Assembly (NCBI GenBank): GCA_963837515.1
Contig: CAWINT010000006.1
Location: forward strand, 62,001-126,000
Direction of reading: 5' to 3'
Source: RYN-230 sp963837515
Lineage (GTDB): Bacteria > Actinomycetota > Actinomycetes > Streptosporangiales > Streptosporangiaceae
DNA length: 64,000 bases
Under the pieces are notes generated by a model. That model ran no database searches and was not told the DNA's origin. It worked only from the letters and a program-made list of their open reading frames with translations. Below, piece by piece: positions 18,367 through 27,394 of the stretch (the first letter of the stretch is position 1; every line of letters starts with the position of its first letter). The position numbers were made by a program, and so were the translations under genes.

Positions 18367-19194
18367 TCAGCCCTTGACTGAGCCGACGGTGAGCCCGGCC
18401 GCGATGTAGCGCTGGGCCGCGATGAGCAGCATGGCTGCGGGTAGCAGCCCGAAAACGCACAGCGCCATGGCCTCGCCCAGGTTCGACTGGAACTCGCCAA
18501 TGTAGGAATAGACGCTGAGCGTGATCGGCTCGAAGGTGTTCCCGGACAGCAGGGTGAGCGCGAAGATGAAATCCCCCCACCCTTGGAGAAAAGCGAAGAC
18601 GGCGATCGTGATGACGGCCGACCGGCTCATCGGCAGCACGACCCGGATGAACGTGCGCCATTCAGAGGCGCCATCGACCCGGGCCGCCTGGAGCACGTCG
18701 TTCGGCAGCCCCAGCATGAACGCGCGCAGCACCAGGATCCCGAACGGCACCGTGTAGCTGGCGTCGGCCAGGATCAGGCCGGGGTACGTGTTCAGCAGAT
18801 GGAGCTTGTGGTAAACGATGAAGAGTGAGTTAGCGATAACAATGGAGGGCAGGATCTGCGCGATCAGCAGTCCGGCGACGAGGGCCACGGTGACCCGGAA
18901 CCGGTACCGGGCGAGGGCGTGCGCCGCGGGCACGGCGATGGCCAGCGTCAGCAGGGCGGTCCCCACCCCGATGATCAGCGTGCTCGCGATGTGGCCGCCC
19001 TGGGCCGAGAACACGGCGCTGTAATTGGCGAAGCTCGGGGTGGGCGGCAGGAAGTTGTAATGCGAGCCCAGTAGCTGGGCATTGTTCTCGAACGAGGCGA
19101 CCACCACGGCGTACAGCGGGAACAGCATGATCGCCAGGGCGATCAGGGCGGCCAGGGCGGCGAGTGGGCTGGTGAACTTACGCTGCCGGATCAT
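18367..19194 (-). CDS. Carbohydrate ABC transporter permease, MalG-type
   Basis: 275 residues, ATG 19194 placed 2 bp after the stop of the upstream permease gene. Six transmembrane helices. The EAA loop is RVDGASEWRTFIRVVLPMSR, which contacts the ATPase, and the C-terminus YIAAGLTVGSVKG is typical of MalG-like subunits. Works with the next permease to import an oligosaccharide for the GH31 enzyme. The coding sequence contains a 12-bp LacI-operator-like palindrome at 18829-18840, with codons (ATT GTT ATC GCT AAC) unusual for this GC content. Confidence 0.9.
   Translation of the reverse strand: MIRQRKFTSPLAALAALIALAIMLFPLYAVVVASFENNAQLLGSHYNFLPPTPSFANYSAVFSAQGGHIASTLIIGVGTALLTLAIAVPAAHALARYRFRVTVALVAGLLIAQILPSIVIANSLFIVYHKLHLLNTYPGLILADASYTVPFGILVLRAFMLGLPNDVLQAARVDGASEWRTFIRVVLPMSRSAVITIAVFAFLQGWGDFIFALTLLSGNTFEPITLSVYSYIGEFQSNLGEAMALCVFGLLPAAMLLIAAQRYIAAGLTVGSVKG
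18829..18840. promoter_or_regulatory. LacI-type operator-like palindrome inside the MalG-type permease gene
   Basis: GTTAGCGATAAC, identical over 12 bp to the sites at 22339-22350 and 27410-27421; the match to the latter extends three bases further (CAAT follows GATAA in both). It lies within coding sequence, about 3.4 kb downstream of the GH31 promoter, so it could be an auxiliary operator for looping or a roadblock site. Coincidence is possible. Confidence 0.45.
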
Positions 19195-19196
19195 GG

Positions 19197-20168
19197 TCAG
19201 GTCCTCCGCAGGGATTCCCGGTTGAGCCAGATGTAGACCGGCGCGGCCAGCAAGGCGATGATCAGCAGGATGGTGTTGAGCGCGGCGCCCGCCCCGTAAT
19301 CGAACTGCTGGAAGGACAGGTTGTAGGCCCAGGGCGCGAGGAGCTGCGTCGAATTCGCCGGGCCGCCCTGGGTAAGCCCGATGACCACGTCGAACACCTT
19401 GACGGTGAAGACGAAGCCGAGGACGAACGTCACCTCGATCACCGGCCGGATGACCGGCAGCGTGACCCGGAACAGGCGCTGCCACGCGCCGGCCCCGTCG
19501 ATCATGGCCGCTTCCGTCAGCTCGGCCGGCACGTCCTGCAGCGCGCTGTAGAGCAGCACGGTGAAGAACGGCACGCCGATCCAGATGTTGGCGATCAGGA
19601 TGGCGGCGAAGGCCGGCCCCGGGGAGGTCAGGAAACCGATGGGCGTGCTGATCAGGTGAAGGTCCATCAGGACCTGATTGACCGCCCCGGCCTCCAGCTG
19701 GAACAGGAAGCGGAAGATGAAACCGGTGATCAGCAGCGGCAGCAGCCAGGGGATGATGATCAGCGACCGGGCCACCCGCCGGAGCGGGAACCGCAGGTTG
19801 AACAGCAGAGCCAGCCCGAAGCCGATCATGAACTGGAAGACCAGGGAGAGGGCCGTGAAGATGAAGGTGCGCGCGATCGCGCTCTGCGTGGTCTGCTGCA
19901 GCAGCGCGGCCTTGTAATTGGCCAGCCCGGCGAACGGGGCGAACAGGCTGGCGATCGTGGCCGGTGAGGTCTGCTCGAAGCTCAGGATCAGGTTGTAGAC
20001 AATCGGCAGCACGAAGGCGAACAGCACGTACGCGACCGCCGGCACCAGGAAGGCGGCGCGGGCGTAGCGCGTCCACAGCGCGGGCCGGCTGACCTCGACG
20101 GTCCCGCGGTCCAGCCGTGGACCACGGTGCACCGCGGCCCGGCGGGTGGAGAGGACGGTCCTGGCCAA
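19197..20168 (-). CDS. Carbohydrate ABC transporter permease, MalF-type
   Basis: 323 residues, TTG start at 20168, 6 bp after the GH31 stop with GGGGAG upstream; an internal GTG 12 codons later is an alternative. Six predicted helices (first AAFLVPAVAYVLFAFVLPIV). EAA loop: MIDGAGAWQRLFRVTLPVIR. Forms the channel with the MalG-type partner. Tight spacing on both sides (GH31, permease, permease, binding protein) indicates one transcript from the promoter near 22277-22306. Confidence 0.88.
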   Translation of the reverse strand: MARTVLSTRRAAVHRGPRLDRGTVEVSRPALWTRYARAAFLVPAVAYVLFAFVLPIVYNLILSFEQTSPATIASLFAPFAGLANYKAALLQQTTQSAIARTFIFTALSLVFQFMIGFGLALLFNLRFPLRRVARSLIIIPWLLPLLITGFIFRFLFQLEAGAVNQVLMDLHLISTPIGFLTSPGPAFAAILIANIWIGVPFFTVLLYSALQDVPAELTEAAMIDGAGAWQRLFRVTLPVIRPVIEVTFVLGFVFTVKVFDVVIGLTQGGPANSTQLLAPWAYNLSFQQFDYGAGAALNTILLIIALLAAPVYIWLNRESLRRT

Positions 20169-20174
20169 CCGGGG

Positions 20175-22202
20175 TCACTCCCCGCGGTTCCCGGCCGGGC
20201 CCAGCGCGTCCAGCGGCCCGAACGGCGGCACGTCACCGCCCGAGCGCAGGAACACCGGGATGGTGTCCAGCGGGGCCGGCGCGGTGATCCACTGGCCACC
20301 CGGCTGTTCCCCGCCGGTCCAGGCGTCCAGCCAGGTGGTCCCGTCCGGGCCGGCCGGCAGGTAGACCCGCCGTTCCCGGGCGCCCTCCGCCACCACCGGC
20401 GCGACCAGGATGTCCGGGCCGAACAGGAACTGGTCCTCGGCCTCCCAGCTCACCGGGTCGGCCGGGAAGTCCAGGAACAGCGGGCGCATCGGCGGCAGGC
20501 CGGTCTCATGCGCGATCCGCATCTGCTCCATGACGTAGGGACGCAGCCGTTCCCGCAGGTGCATCAGCCGGCTGATGATGGCGTACGCCTCGTCACCGAA
20601 CGACCAGACCTCGTTGGCCGCCCCGGTCTGCTCGGCGCCGGTCATGGTCCCGGGCTCCCGCACCCCGTGCAGCCGGAAGACCGGGCAGAACACGCCGTAC
20701 TGGAACCAGCGCACGACGAGCTCGCGGAACGAGGCCGAGCCGATATCACCGTTCTTGAATCCGCCGATATCCGTGGTCCACCACGGAATGCCGGACAGCC
20801 CGATGTTCAGCCCGGCCGGGACCTGGCGGCGGAGGTCCTCGAAGGTGGAGTCGATGTCGCCGGACCACACCAGGGCGCCGTAACGCTGGCTGCCCGCCCA
20901 CGCCGACCGGCACAGCGAGAGGATCTCCGTTTCCCCCTCGGCCCGCATCCCGTCGTAGAACCCCTTGGCGTGCAGCATGGGGTAGATGTTGGTGACCTCG
21001 GCACCGGGGCCGAGGTGGTAGCGGAGATTCTCCGGCTGCTCGGGGACCAGCTCGGGCTCGCACGCGTCGAGCCACCAGGTCCGGATGCCGTGCTTGTAGT
21101 AGCCCTCCTTGACCTTGCTCCATACGTAGGCCCGGGCCTCCGGGTTGGTGGCGTCGTAGAAGGTCATGGGGACGCGTGCCGAAGAGCCGCGATCCCAGAT
21201 CGCCAGCTGTGCCCCGAGCCCGCGCTCGTTGCCGACCAGCAGGCCGGCTTCGGCCATCTCGGCGTAGTTCTCACTGCCCGGGTTCACCGTGGGCCAGATG
21301 GACACCATCAGCTGCACCCCGAGCTGCTCCAGCTCGGCGACCATGGCCGCCGGGTCGGGCCACTCCTGCGGGTCGAACCGCCACTCGCCCTGGCGGGTCC
21401 AGTGGAAGTAGTCGATGACGATGACGGACAGCGGCAGCCCGCGCCGCTTGTACTCGCGGGCCACGCCGAGCAGCTCATCCTGCGTCTTGTAGCGGAGCTT
21501 GCACTGCCAGAAGCCAGCCGCCCAGTCCGGCAGCATCGGCGCCCGCCCGGTGACCTCGCTGTAGGCGCGCAGCAGCCCGGCGGGTTCGGCGGCGGCCGTG
21601 ATCCAGTAATCCCATTGGTGGGTCGCCTCCGCTACCCACCGGGTGACCGTGGTGCCCAGCTCCACCCGGCCGATGCCGGGGTGATTCCACAGCAGGCCGT
21701 AACCCTCGCTGGAGACGAGGAACGGGATGTTGACCTCGGTGTTGCGCTGGACCAGCTCGATGACGGCCCCCTTCTGGTCGAGCCGGCCGTGCTGATGCTG
21801 GCCCAGCCCGTAGAAGCGTTCCGCGTCGCGGGCTTTGAACAGCACCTCGAAGCGGTACGAGCCACCGCCGACGGTGGCATATCGCCGGGTGGGCGGGCCG
21901 GTGAAGTGCGGCGTGGTCTCGGCCAGCAGTTCCCGGCCGTCCGCCCGCAAGAAGCGCAGCTGGCCTGCGGCGCTGATCTCGGCGGTCAGCTCCCCGCTGG
22001 TGACCCGGGCCAGCTGCCCGGTGATCTCGACGTCGGCCGTGGCGGCGGGCGGATCCAGCAGCGCCCCCGGCAGGTCATCGCGGATGGCCGGCCCCAGCGT
22101 CCCGCGCACCCGCAGGCTGTGGCTGCCCCAGGGCTCGATCCGGACGGTTTCCTGACCTCCTTTCCACAGCAGCGCGGCGCCGTCCTGCGTGAACAAGCCC
22201 AT
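20175..22202 (-). CDS. GH31 glycoside hydrolase, alpha-xylosidase-like
   Basis: 675 residues. ATG 22202 is chosen because GGGGAGGG lies 8 bp upstream; a TTG at 22220 falls inside that site. An N-terminal beta-sandwich (residues about 1-220) precedes the (beta/alpha)8 domain: WAAGFWQCKLRYKTQDELL, catalytic nucleophile in WWLDACEPE, acid/base aspartate in LVWSGDIDSTF, and GIPWWTTDIGGF. The pattern fits the YicI-type alpha-xylosidase branch, which removes xylose from xyloglucan or isoprimeverose; alpha-glucosidase activity is the alternative. No signal peptide, so it is cytoplasmic and acts on imported sugars. First gene of the transporter operon. Confidence 0.85.
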   Translation of the reverse strand: MGLFTQDGAALLWKGGQETVRIEPWGSHSLRVRGTLGPAIRDDLPGALLDPPAATADVEITGQLARVTSGELTAEISAAGQLRFLRADGRELLAETTPHFTGPPTRRYATVGGGSYRFEVLFKARDAERFYGLGQHQHGRLDQKGAVIELVQRNTEVNIPFLVSSEGYGLLWNHPGIGRVELGTTVTRWVAEATHQWDYWITAAAEPAGLLRAYSEVTGRAPMLPDWAAGFWQCKLRYKTQDELLGVAREYKRRGLPLSVIVIDYFHWTRQGEWRFDPQEWPDPAAMVAELEQLGVQLMVSIWPTVNPGSENYAEMAEAGLLVGNERGLGAQLAIWDRGSSARVPMTFYDATNPEARAYVWSKVKEGYYKHGIRTWWLDACEPELVPEQPENLRYHLGPGAEVTNIYPMLHAKGFYDGMRAEGETEILSLCRSAWAGSQRYGALVWSGDIDSTFEDLRRQVPAGLNIGLSGIPWWTTDIGGFKNGDIGSASFRELVVRWFQYGVFCPVFRLHGVREPGTMTGAEQTGAANEVWSFGDEAYAIISRLMHLRERLRPYVMEQMRIAHETGLPPMRPLFLDFPADPVSWEAEDQFLFGPDILVAPVVAEGARERRVYLPAGPDGTTWLDAWTGGEQPGGQWITAPAPLDTIPVFLRSGGDVPPFGPLDALGPAGNRGE

Positions 22203-22248
22203 GGGCGGGACCCTCCCCAACGAGTTGTGCCCGGCACACGATCATCAG

Positions 22249-22258
22249 CGTTTACGCA
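22249..22258 (-). promoter_or_regulatory. Possible LacI-type operator in the GH31 leader
   Basis: Near-palindrome reading TTTGCGTAAACGCTG on the minus strand (core 22249-22258), between the predicted transcription start and the GH31 start codon. That is a normal place for a repressor site. The symmetry is imperfect and the regulator is not known; the divergent LacI gene is the natural candidate. Confidence 0.4.
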
Positions 22259-22276
22259 AAGGTTTTCGTACGGGCG

Positions 22277-22306
22277 ATGCTAGGACGGTGGATGGGAACG
22301 GGTCAA
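22277..22306 (-). promoter_or_regulatory. Sigma-70-type promoter for the GH31/ABC operon
   Basis: On the minus strand, TTGACC (22306-22301), an 18-bp spacer and TAGCAT (22282-22277). The leader to ATG 22202 would be about 70 bases. It sits in a locally AT-rich region between divergent genes. Predicted only from sequence. Confidence 0.5.
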
Positions 22307-22338
22307 GACCATATACAGCTAAGCAGTCAAAAAGTAAT

Positions 22339-22350
22339 GTTAGCGATAAC
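22339..22350. promoter_or_regulatory. LacI-type operator between the GH31 operon and its divergent LacI regulator
   Basis: GTTAGCGATAAC, an imperfect palindrome centred on CG as bound by LacI-family repressors. The same 12 bp occur before the third LacI gene (27410-27421) and inside the permease gene (18829-18840). It lies about 33 bp upstream of the predicted GH31 -35 and about 190 bp before the LacI start. Apart from this site, the GH31 promoter and the leader palindrome, the 364-bp region shows nothing recognisable. Confidence 0.6.
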
Positions 22351-22566
22351 TGGCGCGATGCCTACCACCCATCTCCGGCTGAAACGGGGCAGACTGGACC
22401 AGGCGGCCACGGCCCCGCACCCGGCTCCGGAATCCACGCCGGTGGGCCTGGTCCCATGGAAACCGAGACCGCAAAGCTTTTCGTAGCCCGTCGTCTGGGG
22501 TAGGCTCGGCGGATCAGAACGGGTCAACCTGGGGAGGCGGCCGCGAGTTCCAACAGCCGAGGGCCG

Positions 22567-23613
22567 GTGACGATCACGGACGTGGCCCGCCTCGCGGGGG
22601 TGTCCCCGGGCACGGCATCGAAAGCGCTCAACGGCCGCGGCGGCATCAGTGCCAGCACGGCCGAACGCGTCCGCCAGGCCGCCGAGCGGCTTGCTTACCA
22701 GCCCAATGCCCTGGCGCGAGGCTTGCTGACCGGGCGCAGTTTCACCGTCGGGCTGATCACGACCGACAGCTTCGGCCGGTTCAGCATCCCGGTCATGCAG
22801 GGCGCCGAGGACGCTCTCAGCCCGGGCCGCATCTCGGTTTTCCTGTGCGACAGCCGCGATGACGGCATCCGGGAGCAGCACTATCTGCGGACGCTGCTCG
22901 AGCGCCGGGTGGACGGGATCATCGTGACCGGGCGGCGCCAGGACCCGCGCGAGCCCATCGGCCGCAGGCTGCCCGTGCCGGTCGTCTACGCCATGACCCA
23001 CTCGATCGACCCGGCCGACCTCTCGCTCATCCCGGACGACGAGGAAGGCGGGGCCCTGGCCGTCCACCATCTGCTGAGCACGGGCCGCACCCGGATCGGC
23101 CACGTGACCGGGCCGCGGCGGTTCACGGCGGCGGAGCTGCGGGCCAAAGGCGCGCAGGACGCCCTGGCCGCCGCGGGCCTGGAACTGGCGGGCGGGGAAC
23201 CGCTGTATGGGGAGTGGACCGAAGAATGGGGGCGGCAGGCCACGAACGTGCTGCTCCGGTCGGTTCCCGGGCTGGACGGCATCTTCTGCGGTAACGACCA
23301 GATCGCCCGGGGAGCCGCCGACGCGGCCCGCGACGCCGGCCGGGCCATCCCGGAGGAGGTGGCCCTGGTCGGCTTCGACAACTGGGAGGTGATGGCGACC
23401 GCCTGCCGGCCGCCGCTGACGACCGTGGACATGAACCTGCGGCAGCTGGGCCGGATCGCGGGTGAGCGGCTGCTGGCCGCCATCGACGGCCATCCGGAGG
23501 CCGGCCTGGAGCGGCTGCCGTGCAGCCTGGTCGTCCGGGAATCCAGCCGCCCCCGCCCGGCCGGCGTCGCCCATACCGCCGGGCGGGCGGAGGCGCTCGG
23601 CGCCGCCGGATAG
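22567..23613 (+). CDS. LacI-family transcriptional regulator 1 (divergent from the GH31/ABC operon)
   Basis: 348 residues from GTG 22567. N-terminal HTH (TITDVARLAGVSPGTASKAL) and hinge LAYQPNALARGL, followed by a two-lobe sugar-binding domain (VGLITTDSFGRFSIPVMQGA, CGNDQIARGAADAARDAG, VALVGFDNWEVMA). It probably represses the GH31/ABC operon and itself through GTTAGCGATAAC, released by a pentose or an oligosaccharide. Oddity: the good site GGGGAGG is followed after 5 bp by an in-frame GCG at 22543, where a start codon would be expected. Either the original start has mutated or translation begins at GTG 22567 with a weak site. Close paralogue of the regulator at 25958-27276. Confidence 0.88.
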   Translation: MTITDVARLAGVSPGTASKALNGRGGISASTAERVRQAAERLAYQPNALARGLLTGRSFTVGLITTDSFGRFSIPVMQGAEDALSPGRISVFLCDSRDDGIREQHYLRTLLERRVDGIIVTGRRQDPREPIGRRLPVPVVYAMTHSIDPADLSLIPDDEEGGALAVHHLLSTGRTRIGHVTGPRRFTAAELRAKGAQDALAAAGLELAGGEPLYGEWTEEWGRQATNVLLRSVPGLDGIFCGNDQIARGAADAARDAGRAIPEEVALVGFDNWEVMATACRPPLTTVDMNLRQLGRIAGERLLAAIDGHPEAGLERLPCSLVVRESSRPRPAGVAHTAGRAEALGAAG

Positions 23614-23690
23614 GCGGAGACGCTCGGCGCCGCCGGGTAGCAGCAGACCGCCCCGCCGGGACGGCCGGGGCCGACTCGGCCGATCCCAGG

Positions 23691-23736
23691 AGCGGTGTAC
23701 ATCACACCCCCGGAACGGGGGGTAAAGTACACCGCT
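23691..23736. repeat. Dispersed palindromic element, copy 1 (between convergent genes)
   Basis: Inverted repeat with outer arms AGCGGTGTAC (23691-23700) and GTACACCGCT (23727-23736), and inner C5/G6 arms around a GAAC loop. It shares AGCGGTGT, ACCCCC, GAAC, GGGGGGTAAAG and CACCGCT with the element at 48518-48570. Both lie between convergent genes. Likely a terminator built from a repeated palindrome; the two copies suggest a genome-wide repeat family. Confidence 0.65.
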
Positions 23737-23760
23737 AACGAAATCCGGCCGGGCCGCCAC

Positions 23761-23925
23761 AGCGATCCGGCGCACAGCGATCCGGCCCACAGCAGCCCGG
23801 CCCACAGCAGCCCGGCCCACAGCAGCCCGGCCCACAACAGCCCGGCCCACAGCAGCCCGGCCCACAGCAGCCCGGCCCACCGCGGTCAGGCCCGCGGCAG
23901 CCAGACCCGCGGCAGCCAGACCCGC
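23761..23925. repeat. 15-bp minisatellite, 11 units, at the 3' end of the GH127 gene
   Basis: Period-15 array: AGCGATCCGGCGCAC, AGCGATCCGGCCCAC, then AGCAGCCCGGCCCAC in several copies (one with A for G), decaying into the GH127 coding end, where the last units encode a duplicated VWLPR. Most units are non-coding, directly after the dispersed palindrome. Not CRISPR: there are no unique spacers. Confidence 0.95.
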
Positions 23926-25793
23926 ATGGCCCGGCCGTCCCGGTTGTCCCACTGGAAGTAGGGGATGGCGGTCGCGGTGGCCGGCTCCCCGGCCGCACCG
24001 TCTGGCGGCTCCGCCGTGTAGGGCAGGCCCGCACCGCTGGCCGGCGGCTGGTGCCGCGCGGCCGCCTCGATGAGAACCGTCGGCCCGACCCCGGGCACGG
24101 TGGCCGGCCGCTCCCGCAGCTCGCCGTCGGCGAGCGCGAGGTCCTCGAGATCGATGCCACCGGGCTGATCGGCCTGCTCGAAGCAGTACACCAGCGGTCC
24201 CCGCTCGATCGCCGCACCGCCGCGCACCGCGTCCACCCGCCGGCCCGGGAAGGTGCGGCGGGGAGCGACCGGGAGTTGGTAGCTGAGCTCGTCGCCCGGC
24301 CGCCACGGCCGGTGCAGCACGTAATACCCCGCAGTGGCCGGGCCACCGGGGACGGGCTGGCCGTTGAGCATGAGGGAGGCAGTGGGGGCCCAGGCGGGGT
24401 GGCGCAGCGCCAGCCCGCAGGGAGCGGGCGGGGCGCCTGTCACCCGCACCCGGACGGCGCCGGACCATGGGTAGTCGGTGACCAGCTGCACGGTGAGCTC
24501 GCCGCCGCCGAGCGGGGCGGAAAACGTGCCCGTGGTGAACTGGTGCAGGTACAGGGTGTCGCCGCGCACCGTGGTCAGGTAGTGCTGCAGCGACGCGAGC
24601 AGCCGCATGATGTTCGGCGGGCAGCAGGCGCAGGAGAACCACTCGCGGCGGCGGCCCGGGTCATCCTTCTCGAAGTGGCCGGCCCGGCGCTGCAGCGGGT
24701 TCACGTAGAAGAACCGGGTCCCGTCGGTGGCGGTGGACGCCGCGAAGCCGTTGTAGAGCACCCGCTCCATCAGGTCGGCGTACCTGCTGTCACCGGTGGC
24801 CAGCAGCAGCCGCCAGGACCACTGGAAGCTGGCGATGGCGGCGCAGGTCTCGTTGTAGGCGCGGTCCGGCGGCAGTTCGTAGCCGTCCCCGAAGCTCTCC
24901 CCTTCGTGCCGCGAACCGTTTCCGCCGGTGAGGTAGGTCTTGGTGGCGACCATGTCGGCCCAGCGGCGCAGCGAGCTGGCGAGCAGGTCCGCGTCGCCGG
25001 TCTCCGCCGCCACGTCCACGATCCCGGCCTCCAGGTACAGCGCCCGGACAACGTGGCCCACCTCGGCGGGCGACTCCCGGACCGGCTGGTCATCCTGCAG
25101 GTAGCGCAGGCCGAACCCGGAGTCGCCGACCAGGCCGTGGCCGCGCTGCTCGATGAACTGCTGGGCCAGTTCCAGGTACGGGGCGTGCCCGGTCTCCCGG
25201 TACAGCTCGGCCAGCGCGCTCTCCACCACCGGGTGGCCGTCGATCCCGGCCTGGCGGCCCAGGAAGTGGTCCACCAGGTGATCGGCGAACCGGCGGGCCA
25301 CCGCGAGCAGGCCGTCATCCCCGGCGCCGCGCTGGCAGGCGATGGCCGCCTGGATCAGGTGGCCGGCGCAGTACAGCTCGTGGCTGGAGGGCAGCGCCGC
25401 ATACCGGGGGCGCCCGGTGACCTGGATGGCCGAGTTCAGGTAACCGTCCGGCTGTTGCGCCTTGGCCAGCAGCCCGGTCGCCTCGGCCAGGAAGCCGACC
25501 AGCTCGCCGTCGCCACCGCGGGACAGCTCCCAGCCGGCCGCCTCCAGCGCCTTGTACACGTCCGAGTCCATGAACACCGGGCCCCGGTACCCCTCGTGCG
25601 CGCCGGCGATGGCCAGCCGCAGGTTGGCCAGGTTCCCGGCCACCTCCAGCTGGCGCAGTGCCAGCGGCAGGCTGGCCGCGTGGTTGCGCTGCTGCCAGTA
25701 GTGCAGCAGGCCGCCATCCAGCCGGGCGCCGCCGCTGAGGGGCCGGTGCGCGACGGCCGCGCCGGGGGTGGGACGGACCGGGCCGCGGGCCAC
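23886..25793 (-). CDS. GH127 beta-L-arabinofuranosidase
   Basis: 635 residues from GTG 25793, with GGAGGA 7 bp upstream. Family features: DSDVYKALEAAGW, LPSSHELYCAGHLIQAA, the acid/base glutamate in AYNETCAAIASFQW, and the zinc-cysteine motif WFSCACCPPNIMRLL, in which a Cys acts as nucleophile in the Bifidobacterium HypBA1 model. A C-terminal beta domain follows. It hydrolyses beta-L-arabinofuranosides (for example hydroxyproline-linked arabino-oligosaccharides) to L-arabinose. No signal peptide, so cytoplasmic. Divergent from the second LacI gene and convergent with the first. The C-terminal VWLPRVWLPRA duplication comes from a 15-bp repeat. Confidence 0.88.
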   Translation of the reverse strand: MARGPVRPTPGAAVAHRPLSGGARLDGGLLHYWQQRNHAASLPLALRQLEVAGNLANLRLAIAGAHEGYRGPVFMDSDVYKALEAAGWELSRGGDGELVGFLAEATGLLAKAQQPDGYLNSAIQVTGRPRYAALPSSHELYCAGHLIQAAIACQRGAGDDGLLAVARRFADHLVDHFLGRQAGIDGHPVVESALAELYRETGHAPYLELAQQFIEQRGHGLVGDSGFGLRYLQDDQPVRESPAEVGHVVRALYLEAGIVDVAAETGDADLLASSLRRWADMVATKTYLTGGNGSRHEGESFGDGYELPPDRAYNETCAAIASFQWSWRLLLATGDSRYADLMERVLYNGFAASTATDGTRFFYVNPLQRRAGHFEKDDPGRRREWFSCACCPPNIMRLLASLQHYLTTVRGDTLYLHQFTTGTFSAPLGGGELTVQLVTDYPWSGAVRVRVTGAPPAPCGLALRHPAWAPTASLMLNGQPVPGGPATAGYYVLHRPWRPGDELSYQLPVAPRRTFPGRRVDAVRGGAAIERGPLVYCFEQADQPGGIDLEDLALADGELRERPATVPGVGPTVLIEAAARHQPPASGAGLPYTAEPPDGAAGEPATATAIPYFQWDNRDGRAMRVWLPRVWLPRA

Positions 25794-25957
25794 CGGGGTG
25801 TCCTCCGCACGGGTCGCTGTGATGACGCCACCTCCACCGAGAGGAATAGGTTTTCCTCCGCACCGTAAGGGGCCGTTATGCCAGCGTCAACCCTGTATAG
25901 TCCGGGTGTATCGCCCACCGGGGCGGACCTGGCCAGGCTTATCTTCGGAGCAACCGT

Positions 25958-27276
25958 TTGCCCGCTGATCTCCCGTCCGACGACGGAACCCCGCCCCCGG
26001 CGGCCGCCTCCAGCGCCGGGCCGGCGCCGCGCGCCGCCCCCCCGGGCGCAGTTCGGGCCGGGGTTCCCGGCACCGATCCGGCCGGGGTTCCCGGCACCGA
26101 TCCGGCTGGCCCGGCAGGGGGGTTCCCGGCACCGATCCGGGCTGGGTTCCGGCGGCCGGACCCGGCGGAGCTCCGGACCGGCGGGTCACGATCCGCGACG
26201 TGGCGGCGCATGCCGGGGTCTCGATCGGGACCGCTTCCAAGGCGCTCAACGGGCAGGGCAAGCTCCGGGCGGAGACCCGGGACCGGGTGGCCGCGGCCGC
26301 CCGGGCGCTGGGTTTCGCGCCGAACGTGCTGGCCCGCGGGCTGCAGTCGGGCCGTACCTACACGGTCGGCATGATCACCACGGACAGTTTCGGCCGGTTC
26401 AGCATCCCGGTCATGCTCGGCGCGGAGGACGCCCTGGGGGCGGGGCAGATCTCGGTGTTCATGTGCGACACCCGGGACGAGCCGGAGCGGGAACGGCGCT
26501 ACGTGGACACGCTGCTGTCCCGCCGGGTGGACGGCCTCATCGTGGCCGGCCGCCGGATCGAGCCGCGGCGGAGCGTCGGGACCGCCCTGGGCGTGCCGGT
26601 GGTGTACGCGATGACCCAGTCGATGGACGGTGACGAACCGGCCATCCTCCCCGATGACACCGGCGGCGGGCGGGTCGCGGCCGAGCACCTGCTGGGCCTG
26701 GGCCGGCACCGGCTCGCCCACATCACCGGGCCGGAGCGGTTCCTGGCCGCCCGCAAGCGGGCCGGCGGCTTCTGCGCGGCGGCGGCCGCGGCCGGGACGG
26801 CCATCCGGCCGGCCGATGTGCTCTACGGCGGGTGGACCGAGGCCTGGGGCCGGGCGGCGGTACGGCTGGTGCTGGCCGGTGACCCCGGCGTGGACGGCAT
26901 CTTCTGCGGCAGCGACCAGATCGCCCGGGGCGTCTCCGACACGCTGCGGCTGCTCGGCCACCGGGTGCCCGACGACATCGCCATCGTCGGGTGCGACAAC
27001 TGGGCGCCGCTGGCACTCGGCGCGGATCCGCCGCTGACCAGTGTGGACCCCTGCCTGGAGGAGGTGGGGCGGGTGGCCGCGGAACACCTGTTGCGCGCGA
27101 TCGACGGCGAGCCCTCGCACGGCGCGCACACCGTGCCCTGCCGCCTGGTGGTGCGCGGCTCCAGCGTCGCCGCGGCCGGGCCTGGAACAGCCGGGCCTGG
27201 AACAGCCGGGCCTGGAACAGCCGGGCCTGGAACAGCCCGGGCCTGGAACAGCCGGGCCTGGAGCGGCCAGGCATGA
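25958..27276 (+). CDS. LacI-family transcriptional regulator 2 (divergent from GH127), frame-disrupted N-terminus
   Basis: The core is clear from about 26185: HTH VTIRDVAAHAGVSIGTASKA, hinge LGFAPNVLARGLQ, then VGMITTDSFGRFSIPVMLGA, CGSDQIARGVSDTLRL and IAIVGCDNWAPLALG. No start codon precedes the HTH in this frame. A different frame opening at TTG 25958 reads a plausible Pro/Ala-rich N-terminus (PADLPSDDGTPPP) through 24-bp repeats and must shift by one base near a six-G run at 26117-26122. The C-terminus runs into a 15-bp repeat. Close paralogue of regulator 1 and presumably represses GH127 and itself; no copy of GTTAGCGATAAC was found in its promoter. Confidence 0.8.
26057..26140 (+). repeat. 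24-bp tandem repeat in the 5' part of LacI regulator 2
   Basis: Two identical 24-bp units (26057-26080 and 26081-26104) and, after 12 bp and a run of six G, a further copy lacking its first bases (26117-26140). They encode GVPGTDPA in the TTG 25958 frame. The frame changes inside this block. Confidence 0.85.
27178..27268 (+). repeat. 15-bp minisatellite, 6 units, at the 3' end of LacI regulator 2
   Basis: GGGCCTGGAACAGCC repeated four times (27178-27237), one extra C at 27238, a fifth copy (27239-27253) and a diverged sixth. It encodes GPGTA repeats; the extra base changes the frame of the last residues. Confidence 0.95.
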
Positions 27277-27394
27277 GAAGGCCGCCCGGCGGGCATACCG
27301 CCAATAACCGCCGAATAAGGCACCTGGACCACATGGCCCGGCCACCCAGGCGGGCTGATTTCCGCAATGGCGCGGGCACGGTCCGGCGTCGGGC

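Noticed and set aside
20127..22283. Plus-strand open frame (718 codons) opposite the GH31 gene
   Set aside because: Shadow of the GH31 gene, whose catalytic motifs are clear on the minus strand.
23761..23925. CRISPR-like appearance of the 15-bp array
   Set aside because: Units are contiguous with no unique spacers and there are no cas genes; it is a simple tandem repeat.
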